Source of the DNA: Bacillota bacterium
GTDB taxonomy: Bacteria > Bacillota > Clostridia > Lachnospirales > Lachnospiraceae
Direction of reading: 5' to 3'
NCBI GenBank assembly: GCA_023436065.1
Contig: JAEZKU010000020.1
Span: 96,801-160,800 of the forward strand
DNA length: 64,000 bases
The notes beneath the pieces are model-generated. The model saw nothing but the letters and a program-made list of their open reading frames with translations, had not been told where the DNA came from and made no database searches. The translations under genes were made by a program, and so were the position numbers. This document shows positions 53,121 to 62,741 of the stretch, piece by piece. How positions within the stretch are numbered: the stretch's first letter is position 1; each line of letters begins with the position of its first letter.

Positions 53121-54161
53121 ATGTTAGAGAATCTGGAACGAATTAAGGAACAGTTTGCAGCAGAGCTGAATGCGGCTAATCTGAAAGAAGAGCTGGAAAG
53201 AATCAGAGTATCCTTCCTTGGTAAAAAGGGATTGGTTACAGAGGCATTAAAGGATCTTCGTAATCTGGATGCAGAAGCGAAAAAGATGGCAGGTATGCAG
53301 GTAAACATGCTGAAGAATGAGATTGAGCAGGCCATTGTGGATTACCAGAAGAAGATGGAGGAAAAAGAATATTTAAGAGAAATCGAGAAGGCTGAGCGTT
53401 ACGACTTCTCTATTCCCTCCGACAAACCGGTTGGAACAATGCATCCGATTACGATTGTACAGACTCAGATTGAGGACATTTTTAAGACCATGGGCTTCAT
53501 TATTGAGGATGGGCTGGAGATACAGACAGAATTCAATAATTTCGAGGGGGTAAACATTCCGAAGAACCACCCCGCCAGAGATATGACAGATACGTATTAT
53601 TTGGAAAACGGTCAGCTTCTGAAGACCCATACCTCGGCAGCGCAGAATACCATCATGAGAAAGTATGGCGCTCCGAAGCCGGGCGAGCATCTTAAGGTAT
53701 TATTCCCTGGCAGGTGCTTCCGTAATGAAAATATTGATGCCAGCCATGAGAATACCTTCTTCCAGATGGAGGGAATGATGATCGGTGAGGATATCTCAAT
53801 CTCTAACCTGATCTATTTCATGAAGGTGCTTTTATCCGAGGTATTCCAGAGAGAAGTGAAGATCCGCCTTCGTCCGGGCTTCTTCCCCTTCGTGGAGCCT
53901 GGATTCGAGCTTGACATCAACTGCGCCATCTGTGGCGGCACCGGCTGTCCTACCTGTAAGCAGTCAGGTTGGCTGGAGCTTCTGCCCTGCGGAATGATCC
54001 ATCCGAACGTGCTTCGCCTTGGTGGTATCGATCCTGAGAAATATACGGGCTTCGCTTTCGGCCTCGGCATGACCAGACTTGCGATGATGAAATACAACAT
54101 CAAAGACATCCGCCTCTTCAACGGAGGAAATTTAAAGCAGTTGAAACAATTTACGAGATAA
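53121..54161 (+). CDS. pheS: Phenylalanyl-tRNA synthetase alpha subunit
   Basis: A 346-residue class II synthetase catalytic subunit. An N-terminal coiled coil (about 1-90) contacts tRNA. Motif 2 is around GRCFRNENIDASHENTFFQ and motif 3 is FGLGMTRLAMMKY. A CxxC pair (CAICGGTGCPTCKQSGW) is usual in this branch. The start at 53121 sits seven bases after TAGGAGGA, whereas ATG 53115 is too close. Controlled by the T-box and followed 38 bases later by pheT. Confidence 0.95.
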   Translation: MLENLERIKEQFAAELNAANLKEELERIRVSFLGKKGLVTEALKDLRNLDAEAKKMAGMQVNMLKNEIEQAIVDYQKKMEEKEYLREIEKAERYDFSIPSDKPVGTMHPITIVQTQIEDIFKTMGFIIEDGLEIQTEFNNFEGVNIPKNHPARDMTDTYYLENGQLLKTHTSAAQNTIMRKYGAPKPGEHLKVLFPGRCFRNENIDASHENTFFQMEGMMIGEDISISNLIYFMKVLLSEVFQREVKIRLRPGFFPFVEPGFELDINCAICGGTGCPTCKQSGWLELLPCGMIHPNVLRLGGIDPEKYTGFAFGLGMTRLAMMKYNIKDIRLFNGGNLKQLKQFTR

Positions 54162-54199
54162 GCGGATTTTTTTATTATTCATAGATCGGAGGAATTATC

Positions 54200-56584
54200 A
54201 TGTATATATCAATGAACTGGATATCCGAATTCACGGATTTGTCCGGGATTAATTTAAAAGAACTGATCGGAAGATTCACCCTTGCAACTGCAGAGGTTGA
54301 GGGTATAGAAGAAAAAGGAAAAGATATCAGAGGAGTGGTAGTCGGCAAGATCATCGAGATCAAGGATCATCCGAACTCCAAGAAGCTTCATCTGGTTAAG
54401 GTAGATATCGGCAGAGAAGTTGTAGACTGTGTCTGTGGAGCACCGAATGTGTTTGTCGGTGCGGTTGTTCCCTTTGCTACTCTTGGTGGGCAGGTAGGAG
54501 AGCTGGAAATTCAGGAAGTCAAGGTTGCGGGTGAAATCAGTCATGGTATGTGTTGCTCGGAGAAGGAACTGGGTATCAGTGACGACCATTCCGGACTGAT
54601 GATATTAGAGGATATTTATCCTTTAGGAACTGATATTAAGGAAATAATGCAGATAGAAGATACCATCTTCGAGGTGGACAATAAGTCCTTAACGAATCGA
54701 CCTGACTTATGGGGACATTATGGTATTGCACGAGAAATCTCCGTATTAACCAAGAGACCGCTAAAGCCTCTGGAGGTAAAGGATACAAGCATTTATAAGG
54801 ATCTGAAGGCAATTGATGTAAAGGTAGAGAATGTGGAAAAATGCTATCGTTATAGCTGCCTCTCCATAGGCAATATCACACAGAAGAAATCCCCCATTAA
54901 TATGAGAATTCGTCTGAGCTACTGTGGAATGAGACCAATCAATCTGCTGGCGGATCTGACCAACTATCTCATGATGGAGCTGGGACAGCCGATGCATGCT
55001 TTTGATAACTCCAAGGTATCCGCTATTCGTGTAAAGACCTACCCTGAGACCGTGAATTTCACTACTCTGGACAGTGTTGAACGTAAAGTGGATACAGATA
55101 CCCTGCTGATTTGTGACGAGAAGGAGCCGGTCGCAATTGCAGGTATCATGGGTGGAGAGCTTTCCGAAATCACGGACGATACGAATTCCTTATTACTGGA
55201 GTCAGCTAACTTCGATGGAGTGTCCGTAAGAAAATCAGCTACCAGACTGGGTCTTCGTACCGATGCCAGCTCAAGATATGAAAAGACACTTGATCCCGAG
55301 CTTACCGTTCCGGCAATCGAGCGTTTCTTAAAGCTTCTGATGGATATCGATCCGGGTGTAACGGTTACCTCCTCACTTACCGATTGCTATGTAAAGAAGT
55401 ATGATACGATTACGATAGATTTTGATAAGGCCTTCGTGGACAAATATACCGGTATTGATATTTCCTCTAACTTCATAGAGACGACACTGACAGCGCTCGG
55501 CTTTGCAGTTACCCGTAATCAGGATTCCTTTAGCCTTGTTGTGCCCTCCTGGAGAGCCACCAAGGATGTTACGATGAAAGCGGATATCATCGAGGAAATC
55601 ACCAGAATCTATGGTTATGATAACTTCGAATATAAATCCACCAAGGGATATTTGATCCCTGTCCGCCATAGCGTAGAACGCAGTAATGAATATCGGATTA
55701 AGGAGCTGCTGTCAGAGCGTTATGCGATGAATGAGGTTCACAGCTATATCTGGTATGAAAGTAAGATGAACAAGGAATTAGGGATCATAACAGAGCCGAA
55801 TATCCGTGTCATTAACTCCATTGCGGCTGAAAATGATACCATTCGTGCGACAATGATTCCGAGCTTGCTTGGTTTCGTAGCTAAGAACGTGGACAGTTTT
55901 CCTGAGATGGGCATGTATGAAATAGGACGTGTTGCTGAGGGTCTTCGTGCAGACGGTATCTGTGATGAAAGAAAGAAGCTTGCATTTGTCGTAGCCAGCA
56001 AAAAGCTGAGTGAAAAGGAAGTGTATTTTAAATGCAAGGAGATCATAGAGCAGGTAATCATGGCAATCAAGAATATTGCTCCGGGCTTTGCAGTTAAGGA
56101 AGAGCTTTCAAAATATAATTATGTTCATCCTGTTAACAGCGCAGCTGTGCTTTTGAAGGGTGAGGAGATCGGATATTTCTCCATTCTTGACCCCAGAGTG
56201 AAAAATAAGATTGATAAGAAGCTGAATGTTGCATTTGCAGAGATTGATATGGCAAATCTGGAGAAGGTAGAAAAAGAAAATCTGAAGTATGTGGAAATCT
56301 CTAAGTATCCTGGTGTAACCATAGACTTAAGCTTACTTGTGGATAAGTCACTTCGCTATGAGAGTATCGTAGAAAGTGTGATTAATTATCAGTGTCAATA
56401 TATCCAAGGTATCCGATTAATCGATATCTTCGAAGATGAGAAGCTGTTGCCCGGGAAAAAGAGTGTAACGGTTCGCCTTGACTTCGGTTCGATGGAGAGA
56501 ACCTTAGAGGGCGGTGAGATTCAGACGATGGTTGACGGATTATTAGCCCTGCTTAGTAAAAGGGGTATGGAATTACGTAAATAA
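54200..56584 (+). CDS. pheT: Phenylalanyl-tRNA synthetase beta subunit
   Basis: A 794-residue beta subunit of the (alpha-beta)2 enzyme, of normal full length. An EMAP-like tRNA-binding domain spans about residues 40-150 (IKDHPNSKKLHLVKVDIG, VCGAPNV). The B3/B4 editing domain follows (VDNKSLTNRPDLWGH, GQPMHAFD, IMGGELSEI), then B5 with SSRYEKTLDPE, and the FDX-ACB anticodon domain at the end (YPGVTIDLSLLVD). CGGAGG precedes the ATG. Confidence 0.95.
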   Translation: MYISMNWISEFTDLSGINLKELIGRFTLATAEVEGIEEKGKDIRGVVVGKIIEIKDHPNSKKLHLVKVDIGREVVDCVCGAPNVFVGAVVPFATLGGQVGELEIQEVKVAGEISHGMCCSEKELGISDDHSGLMILEDIYPLGTDIKEIMQIEDTIFEVDNKSLTNRPDLWGHYGIAREISVLTKRPLKPLEVKDTSIYKDLKAIDVKVENVEKCYRYSCLSIGNITQKKSPINMRIRLSYCGMRPINLLADLTNYLMMELGQPMHAFDNSKVSAIRVKTYPETVNFTTLDSVERKVDTDTLLICDEKEPVAIAGIMGGELSEITDDTNSLLLESANFDGVSVRKSATRLGLRTDASSRYEKTLDPELTVPAIERFLKLLMDIDPGVTVTSSLTDCYVKKYDTITIDFDKAFVDKYTGIDISSNFIETTLTALGFAVTRNQDSFSLVVPSWRATKDVTMKADIIEEITRIYGYDNFEYKSTKGYLIPVRHSVERSNEYRIKELLSERYAMNEVHSYIWYESKMNKELGIITEPNIRVINSIAAENDTIRATMIPSLLGFVAKNVDSFPEMGMYEIGRVAEGLRADGICDERKKLAFVVASKKLSEKEVYFKCKEIIEQVIMAIKNIAPGFAVKEELSKYNYVHPVNSAAVLLKGEEIGYFSILDPRVKNKIDKKLNVAFAEIDMANLEKVEKENLKYVEISKYPGVTIDLSLLVDKSLRYESIVESVINYQCQYIQGIRLIDIFEDEKLLPGKKSVTVRLDFGSMERTLEGGEIQTMVDGLLALLSKRGMELRK

Positions 56585-56596
56585 AGTTCAGAAGAC

Positions 56597-56630
56597 AGGC
56601 TGTCGTACAATATTGTGCGGCGGCCTATTT
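56597..56630 (+). terminator. Probable terminator after pheT
   Basis: A 14-bp stem (56597-56610 / 56613-56626) with three G-U pairs, immediately after the pheT stop and followed by ATTTC. The T tract is weak. Confidence 0.55.
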
Positions 56631-56806
56631 CAGAGTCATGTTAATCACAAAATAGATATTTAGAATAGATAGTAAATGATTACATAGTCCAATTTTGTTG
56701 ACAGCCCATCTTTTTAGGTATAAATCAGCATGTCCGGGTATAAGAATTCTCTGAGAGTGCATATTACTGTATCGATTGTGGATAACGATATGCAAAGCAG
56801 ACCGGG

Positions 56807-57367
56807 ATGTGGAATATGAGCATAAAGCATAAGGGAACAGTTACGATAGAAACCTTGCGTCTGATCCTTCGGCGTTTTGAAGAACAGGATGCCGGGGATA
56901 TGTTTAGAAATTGGGCAGGAGATGCTGAGGTTTGCAGATATCTGTCCTGGGGTCCCCATATGAGCCCAGATGCATCGCTGAGAAGAATAAAGAATTGGTG
57001 TGAGAGATATCAATGGAATAATTCTTATGTATGGGCATTGGAGGCAAAGGGAAAAGGGTGTGCGATCGGCTCCATCAGTGTTGAGATAGCTGATGATATA
57101 GGTGAAAGCTGCGAGGTAGGATATTGTCTGTCAAGGGAATACTGGAACAGAGGTGTGATGACGGAGGCGTTGCAGGCGGTACTCCACTTCTTATTCTATG
57201 AGGTAGGGTATCGCAGGATACAGGCTAAGCATGACGTTCTAAATGTAGCCTCCGGCAGAGTGATGCAGAAGGCCGGGATGCAGTATGAAAAGACAGAGTA
57301 TAAGGTGGGTATCAGGAAGGATGGAACTTACTATGATCTGGATGTGTATGTGAAATATATGGAATAG
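56807..57367 (+). CDS. GNAT N-acetyltransferase (RimJ/RimL-like)
   Basis: A 186-residue GNAT protein. The family start TLRLILRRFEEQDAGDMF, the acetyl-CoA region EVGYCLSREYWNRGVMTEAL and the late HDVLNVASGRVMQKAGMQYE are all present. Such enzymes acetylate amines on proteins, antibiotics or small molecules; the target is unknown. ATG 56816 is an alternative start three codons in. Followed by a terminator. Confidence 0.85.
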   Translation: MWNMSIKHKGTVTIETLRLILRRFEEQDAGDMFRNWAGDAEVCRYLSWGPHMSPDASLRRIKNWCERYQWNNSYVWALEAKGKGCAIGSISVEIADDIGESCEVGYCLSREYWNRGVMTEALQAVLHFLFYEVGYRRIQAKHDVLNVASGRVMQKAGMQYEKTEYKVGIRKDGTYYDLDVYVKYME

Positions 57368-57380
57368 AAAAGCTGAAGTG

Positions 57381-57428
57381 ATGCGCCGGTATCGAAGGGG
57401 ATATCCCCGGAATACGGCGCATTTTTTA
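57381..57428 (+). terminator. Terminator after the first GNAT gene
   Basis: ATGCGCC-G-GTAT (57381-57392) pairs with ATAC-GGCGCAT (57412-57422), with an inner GGGGATATCCCC (57397-57408), then TTTTTT. Confidence 0.82.
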
Positions 57429-57570
57429 GGAGATCAATGGTATGTTTGTAATTTCATGACTGTCTTTTTTACGATAATGGTTGATAATATAGATGATTTG
57501 GTGTTAACATTATCCATGTAGAATAGTATCACTTAGCAGTAATAACAGAAAGTATGGGGGAGCAAGAAAA

Positions 57571-58074
57571 GTGCTTAGGTTAAGACCATTTAAGGAAAGC
57601 GACATTCAGTATATGTTGGATTGGAAGATGGATGAATTTCAGTTCGCCAGATGGTGCGCTAATTTATTTACCTATCCGCTGACGAAGGAACAATTACTGG
57701 AGTATAAAAATAATTATGATAAGGATGAGCATGCCTGGATATTTACAGCGGTAGATGATATCGGAACTCCGGTGGGACATTTCATGATGAGAAATGCAGA
57801 CTATGCAGAGCAGAACATAAGAATAGGGTTTGTAATGATCGCCCCGGACTGTCAGGGGAAGGGGTATGGCAAGGAGATGATGAGGCTTGCTGTCACCTAT
57901 GCTACGGAGATATTGAAGTTCAAGAAAGTAAACCTTGGAGTGTTCGAGAATAACCCTGCTGCCCATCGCTGTTACGAGTCAATCGGGTTTAAAGATCATA
58001 CCTTTATCGCAGATTATATAGAATTTCAAGGTGAAAAATGGGGAGGCTATGAGATGCTGTATACTAAGGAATAA
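57571..58074 (+). CDS. GNAT N-acetyltransferase (second)
   Basis: A 167-residue GNAT protein starting at GTG 57571, eight bases after TGGGGGAG. LRLRPFKESDIQYMLDW opens the fold, the acetyl-CoA loop is MIAPDCQGKGYGKEMMRLA, and NPAAHRCYESIGF is the usual end. It differs from its neighbour at 56.8 kb and the two are separated by a terminator, so they are not a recent duplication. Target unknown. Confidence 0.88.
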   Translation: MLRLRPFKESDIQYMLDWKMDEFQFARWCANLFTYPLTKEQLLEYKNNYDKDEHAWIFTAVDDIGTPVGHFMMRNADYAEQNIRIGFVMIAPDCQGKGYGKEMMRLAVTYATEILKFKKVNLGVFENNPAAHRCYESIGFKDHTFIADYIEFQGEKWGGYEMLYTKE

Positions 58075-58183
58075 TAGTGTAGCATTAACAGACAGGCTGG
58101 AAATGGGAAAGGTACCGGATATCATACCTGGGGATGTCGGGCTGAGTTACTCTCGCAATGGATAGAAGAGGAGGGGAAGCAGT

Positions 58184-58963
58184 ATGAATAAGAGAAAGCT
58201 GCGGTTTTATAAGGGGTATGAATATTTTTATAAGCGGCTGGAAAAGAATGAGTTCTTTTCTACCTACTGTGAGAGAGTGTTTGGGATAGATTTCTCTCAG
58301 GATGGTTTCAGTGATATCGGACAGATTACTGATTTGCTGAAGCTGGCAGATATCAAACCGGATGATAAGGTGCTGGATATCGGGTGCGGTAACGGAAAGC
58401 TTGCAGAATATATCGCTGATCGGACCGGTGCAACTGTCTATGGCTTTGATTATTCCAAGCATGCAATCAGGAGTGCAATAAAGAGGGTAAAAGGAAAGGA
58501 ACGCCTGGTATTCGAAACCGGCTTGATCGGGGAGAAGGAATATCCTGCTGACTTTTTTGATGTGATTATCGCTGTAGATACCATGTATTTTGCACCGGAT
58601 ATCAACCAATTTGTACAGCAGTTGTACGGATGGTTGAAGCCGGGAGGTGTATTTCTTGCATTTTACGGGGAAGGACCCTTCGATGAAAAAAGCAATCACT
58701 GGGAGGAAACTCAGCTGGCAGCAGCATTACGCACAAATCACATTACATATGAGGGACAGGACTTTACCCACCGACATTATGAATTGATGAAAAGAAAGCG
58801 TCAGGTGATAGAAGCCATGCGCGACGAATTCATGAACAGTAGTATCAGCTTTTATTATCAGGCTTCCGTTGCCCAGTCCGTAGACCCGAATATGCCCTAT
58901 GAGGAATTTATAAAAGAGCATAATCGTTTCCTGTATATCGCAAGAAAAACGAGAAATACTTAA
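58184..58963 (+). CDS. Class I SAM-dependent methyltransferase
   Basis: A 259-residue methyltransferase. The SAM-binding motif is VLDIGCGNGKLAEYI (about 65-80), with YGFDYSKHAI and DVIIAVDTMYFA as motifs II and III. No substrate-specific domain is visible. GAGGAGGGG precedes the start. It stands about 110 bases after the second GNAT gene. The substrate may be a small molecule. Confidence 0.87.
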   Translation: MNKRKLRFYKGYEYFYKRLEKNEFFSTYCERVFGIDFSQDGFSDIGQITDLLKLADIKPDDKVLDIGCGNGKLAEYIADRTGATVYGFDYSKHAIRSAIKRVKGKERLVFETGLIGEKEYPADFFDVIIAVDTMYFAPDINQFVQQLYGWLKPGGVFLAFYGEGPFDEKSNHWEETQLAAALRTNHITYEGQDFTHRHYELMKRKRQVIEAMRDEFMNSSISFYYQASVAQSVDPNMPYEEFIKEHNRFLYIARKTRNT

Positions 58964-59062
58964 GCATGACAAGATATTGATAATTAATTAGTTTTATAAG
59001 GTTAAACCTTTATACTTAGTTTTATCACAGTTATACGGACTAATTCAGACATGTTTCAAAGA

Positions 59063-59167
59063 GTGTCAAAAGCGCCAAGGCGCTTTCCGAATACAATGGA
59101 TTGATATGCAAGCTTGCTGCAATACCAATCCATTGTATTTGGAAATGTGCGAAGCACCTTTTGACAC
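59063..59167. repeat. Palindromic element, copy 2 (miniature repeat family)
   Basis: A 105-base imperfect palindrome. Outer arms GTGTCAAAAG (59063-59072) / CTTTTGACAC (59158-59167) are perfect. Inner 19-base arms 59085-59103 / 59126-59144 have a single mismatch. The centre is the palindrome GCAAGCTTGC (59108-59117). Outer arms differ from those at 51504 only at two compensated positions. Confidence 0.7.
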
Positions 59168-59253
59168 GCTGATATCAAAAACTACGATATTAATATATTT
59201 TGCATCTATTTAACAGTAGTCAACAACTAATTAACAAAAGGAGGATAGAATGT

Positions 59254-59688
59254 ATGTTAAGTGAGTTTAAAAAGTTTGCGTTAAGAGGTAATATGATTGA
59301 TCTGGCTGTAGGTATCATTATTGGTACTGCATTTAGCGGGATAGTGAATTCCCTGGTAAATGATATTGTCATGCCGGTACTTAGTCTTTTGACGAACAGG
59401 ATTGACTTTGAGGATAAGTTTATTGCGTTGGATGGTGGTAAATACGCGACTCTTGCGGATGCGCAGGCACAGGGTGTTGCTACCATTAATTACGGTTTAT
59501 TCATCTCGGGTGTCATAAACTTTCTTATTATGTCATTTGTGGTATTTTTAATGGTGAGATGGATTAATAAGCTTAAAAAGCCGGAACCTGCTGCAGCTCC
59601 TACGACAAAGGAATGTCCTTACTGTAAGACTCAGATCAATTTAACTGCTTCCAAATGCCCCAATTGTACTTCGGACATGCCACAATAG
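59254..59688 (+). CDS. mscL: Large-conductance mechanosensitive channel with zinc ribbon
   Basis: A 144-residue MscL, which opens under osmotic downshock. TM1 (about 15-45) carries GNMIDLAVGIIIGTAFSGIV and TM2 spans about 80-104. The cytoplasmic tail ends in a zinc ribbon, CPYCKTQINLTASKCPNC, beyond the usual end of MscL; its task is unknown. The start at 59254 follows AAAGGAGG by nine bases. A repeat element lies in the upstream gap, which holds no other gene. Confidence 0.93.
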   Translation: MLSEFKKFALRGNMIDLAVGIIIGTAFSGIVNSLVNDIVMPVLSLLTNRIDFEDKFIALDGGKYATLADAQAQGVATINYGLFISGVINFLIMSFVVFLMVRWINKLKKPEPAAAPTTKECPYCKTQINLTASKCPNCTSDMPQ

Positions 59689-59773
59689 ACCGGGCCATCG
59701 TGTAGTTAGCTTACACCAAGACTTTATAAGATAATGCATGTCTATTAATGTTAATTCCATTGAAAACAGGCAT

Positions 59774-59844
59774 AAACCCATATATTATGTTAATATCTGA
59801 TACCAATACGCGGTACGGATTATGAACGATATATGGGTTTTTTT
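59774..59844 (+). terminator. Terminator after mscL
   Basis: Perfect AAACCCATATAT (59774-59785) / ATATATGGGTTT (59829-59840) stem with a 43-base loop and then seven Ts. Confidence 0.75.
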
Positions 59845-59914
59845 ATGAAATAGAAAAAAGTCAGCAGGCTGGCACTTATTCTATACGATGAATTATGAGG
59901 AGAGGTAAAGTGGT

Positions 59915-60952
59915 ATGAGAAATATATTACATGGATATCAGGCAGGCGTTAACCTTGGAGGCTGGATATCACAATTCAGGAAGGCTAGTACGGAGCACTT
60001 TGATTCCTTCATCACAGAGAAGGATATCGAACAGATCACATCCTGGGGAATGGATCATGTAAGACTGCCGATTGACTATAATGTCATTGAGTCAGAGGAA
60101 CGGCCCTATGAGTATAAGGAAGAGGGATTTGCATATATTGATCAGTGTATTGAGTGGTGTGGGAAGAATAACTTAAATATCATCCTGGATCTCCATAAAA
60201 CTCCCGGTTATGCCTTTCATTCCTTAAGCGAGAACAGATTATTCGAGGATGAACATTTACAAGAGCGCTTTCTTTCCATCTGGAGATGCTTTGCCAAACG
60301 CTACAAGAGCTTTGGAAGAAATGTAGTCTTTGAACTGCTGAACGAGATCGTGGAACCAAACTCCGATCGTTGGAACAAGTTAAGCAGACGGGCTGTTGAG
60401 GCAATCAGAGAGATTGACCGGGACAGGGTAATCATCATAGGTGGTAATAATTATAACAGTGTCAGAACCTTGAAGGAGTTAGATAGAATAGAGGATGATA
60501 ATGTGGTATACAACTTCCATTTTTATGAGCCACATATCTTTACGCATCAGAAAGCCTCATGGGAACAACCGATGAAGGAACTGGACTTTGTATTTTCCTA
60601 TCCTTCCGGTAATGAGGAGTATCAGAAATATCTGACCAAATCGGAAGCCTTCCGTGAGAAGCTGGAATGCGAGGTGAAGATGGGGAAGGAATATATCCGT
60701 AATTATCTTCAGCCTGCACTGGATTTCATCAGGGAACGTAATGTAGCCGTATATTGTGGTGAATATGGAGTGATTGATCATGCACCCATGGAATCAAATC
60801 TGCGCTGGCATGAGGATGTCAGTGATCTGTTGATTGAATATGGAATCGGCAGAGCAGTCTGGACCTATAAGTTGATGAGTTTTCCTATGGTTAACAAGAA
60901 CTCCGAGGTTATTAATCAGGAGTTAATTAAGATAGTTAGCAAGAAGCTTTAA
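59915..60952 (+). CDS. Glycoside hydrolase family 5 (cellulase fold), intracellular
   Basis: A 345-residue GH5-type barrel hydrolysing beta-glycosidic bonds. The acid/base is E144 in FELLNEIVEP and the nucleophile is E283 in YCGEYGV. Other GH5 marks are GVNLGGW, DHVRLPIDY, LDLHKTPGYAF and YNFHFYEPHIF. There is no signal peptide, so it should act in the cytoplasm on imported oligosaccharides or glucosides. GAGGAGAGG precedes the ATG. Single-gene unit between two terminators. Confidence 0.9.
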   Translation: MRNILHGYQAGVNLGGWISQFRKASTEHFDSFITEKDIEQITSWGMDHVRLPIDYNVIESEERPYEYKEEGFAYIDQCIEWCGKNNLNIILDLHKTPGYAFHSLSENRLFEDEHLQERFLSIWRCFAKRYKSFGRNVVFELLNEIVEPNSDRWNKLSRRAVEAIREIDRDRVIIIGGNNYNSVRTLKELDRIEDDNVVYNFHFYEPHIFTHQKASWEQPMKELDFVFSYPSGNEEYQKYLTKSEAFREKLECEVKMGKEYIRNYLQPALDFIRERNVAVYCGEYGVIDHAPMESNLRWHEDVSDLLIEYGIGRAVWTYKLMSFPMVNKNSEVINQELIKIVSKKL

Positions 60953-60972
60953 TTCTCCCACCTAATTATCAG

Positions 60973-60996
60973 GAAGGGCCCTTTAAGGGCCTTTTC
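60973..60996 (+). terminator. Terminator after the GH5 gene
   Basis: AAGGGCCC-TTTAA-GGGCCTT hairpin, eight pairs with one G-U, followed by TTTTC. Confidence 0.75.
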
Positions 60997-61143
60997 TGAT
61001 TCAAGCTCGCTATTCATTGCTAAATTTCCCATTAAAAATGTTTTCTACTTGTACTAAAATCCGTTCATTGATATAATTAGAATTAATATTCTGAAAAAGC
61101 GCAGAATAATCTTATATTACGAATTTTTAAAGGGAGAGTAACG

Positions 61144-61665
61144 ATGCTGAAGAGATTTTATCCGAAAAGATTAGCGGAATCCTCCTATTCCATAGATTAT
61201 GAAAAGCTCTATCGGGAAGGTTACCGGGGAATATTGTTTGATATTGATAATACCTTGGTGGAGCACGGAGCTGATGCTACCGAGCGGGCTATCCAGTTAT
61301 TTGCCAGACTAAAGAAAATCGGCTTTCAGACCTGTCTGATTTCGAATAACAGTGACGAGAGGGTGCGCCGCTTCAATCAGAAAATCAATACCAATTATAT
61401 TCATAAGGCGAATAAACCTTCTGTAAAGAACTATATCAAGGCAACAAAAATCATGGGTACGAGGATTGATAATACGGTTTTTGTAGGTGACCAGTTGTTC
61501 ACGGATGTGTATGGTGCTAACCGGATTGGTATGATGACCTACCTGGTGAAGCCAATTCATCCCAAGGAGGAAATTCAGATTGTACTGAAAAGAAAACTGG
61601 AGCGTATCGTACTTTATTTTTATCGGAGGAATATCGCAAAAGGTAAGATAAAGCGGGAAATGTGA
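61144..61665 (+). CDS. YqeG-family HAD IIIA phosphatase
   Basis: A 173-residue HAD-superfamily protein. The catalytic aspartates are in GILFDIDNTLVEHG, Ser/Thr is in CLISNNSDERV, and the last acidic motif is FVGDQLFTDVYGANR. YqeG proteins are widespread in Firmicutes, often near aroE or shikimate genes, with little known function. AAAGGGAG sets the start. It precedes aroK by 28 bases, consistent with an operon. Confidence 0.9.
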   Translation: MLKRFYPKRLAESSYSIDYEKLYREGYRGILFDIDNTLVEHGADATERAIQLFARLKKIGFQTCLISNNSDERVRRFNQKINTNYIHKANKPSVKNYIKATKIMGTRIDNTVFVGDQLFTDVYGANRIGMMTYLVKPIHPKEEIQIVLKRKLERIVLYFYRRNIAKGKIKREM

Positions 61666-61693
61666 AGGAAAAGGAACTGAGGATGAGAGTGTG

Positions 61694-62215
61694 ATGAAAC
61701 ATAATATTATTCTAATCGGATTCATGGGCTCCGGTAAGACCAGTGTGGGTGAACGTCTGTCAGAAAGGCTGGGTTATCATTTTTGCGATACGGACAAGCT
61801 GATAGAAAAGAAAGCCGGAGATACCATTAATCATATCTTTGCAGTACATGGTGAAGAGTACTTCCGTGGTCTGGAGACGGAGCTGCTGAAGGAATTGAAG
61901 CCATCGCTGGAGCATACTGTCCTGTCAACAGGCGGAGGATTGCCACTGAGAGAAATAAATGCGGGCATATTGAAGGAAATGGGATTTGTGGTATACTTAA
62001 AAGCATCCAGACAGACAACACTTCAACGACTTGCCGGTGACACTACCAGACCTTTGCTCAAAGGAGAGGACAAGGAGCAAAAGGTTGATAAGCTTTTGGC
62101 AGAACGAATTCCTATCTATGAGAAAGCTGCACATAAAATCATAGTGACGGATGGCAGATCAATCAATGACATAGGAGATCTTATCATGGAGGCATACATG
62201 AAGTTAATCTACTAG
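61694..62215 (+). CDS. aroK: Shikimate kinase
   Basis: A 173-residue kinase phosphorylating shikimate. The P-loop is GFMGSGKTSVGERL, the shikimate-binding residues are DTDKLIE and FRGLETELL, and STGGGLPLR is the third substrate loop. The lid arginine is in DTTRPLL. ATG 61694 is preferred over the GTG three bases earlier. Together with the next gene it forms part of the route to aromatic amino acids. Confidence 0.93.
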   Translation: MKHNIILIGFMGSGKTSVGERLSERLGYHFCDTDKLIEKKAGDTINHIFAVHGEEYFRGLETELLKELKPSLEHTVLSTGGGLPLREINAGILKEMGFVVYLKASRQTTLQRLAGDTTRPLLKGEDKEQKVDKLLAERIPIYEKAAHKIIVTDGRSINDIGDLIMEAYMKLIY

Positions 62216-62282
62216 ACGGTCAGAAGAAAGGAAAGGTAATTCGGATATTTGTTATCAGTATCCGGATGAAACGGTGACAGGT

Positions 62283-62717
62283 ATGAGAATATTAGTTATC
62301 AACGGACCAAATCTTAATTTTTTGGGAATCAGGGAAAAGAGTATCTACGGTGCACAGGATTATAACCACCTGCTTGGACTTTTGGAAGCGAAAGCGAAGA
62401 GGGAAGGAATTGTCGTGGATACCTTTCAGAGCAACAGTGAAGGCGGTATCATAGACCGAATTCAGAAATCCTATTATGATGAGGTGGACGGCATTATCAT
62501 AAATCCCGGAGCTTATACCCATTACAGCTATGCAATCCGTGATGCACTTGCCTCCGTTACAGTTCCCAAGATCGAAGTACATATTTCAAATGTGCATCAG
62601 AGAGAAGAGTTCCGACATACCTCCGTTACTGCGGCCGCATGTACCGGCCAGATTGTCGGACTTGGTTTACAGGGTTATCTGCTGGCAATAGATGCAATTA
62701 TGAAATTAAAAAATTAA
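62283..62717 (+). CDS. aroQ: Type II 3-dehydroquinate dehydratase
   Basis: A 144-residue type II dehydroquinase making 3-dehydroshikimate. Marks are INGPNLNFLGIRE, NSEGGIIDRI, INPGAYTHYSYAIRDAL and EVHISNVHQREEFRH with the catalytic histidine and arginine loop. The mature start is taken at ATG 62283. The order aroK, aroQ, M24 peptidase, efp is common in clostridia. Confidence 0.93.
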   Translation: MRILVINGPNLNFLGIREKSIYGAQDYNHLLGLLEAKAKREGIVVDTFQSNSEGGIIDRIQKSYYDEVDGIIINPGAYTHYSYAIRDALASVTVPKIEVHISNVHQREEFRHTSVTAAACTGQIVGLGLQGYLLAIDAIMKLKN

Positions 62718-62741
62718 TTTATGTTTTGAACAGGAGTAATT

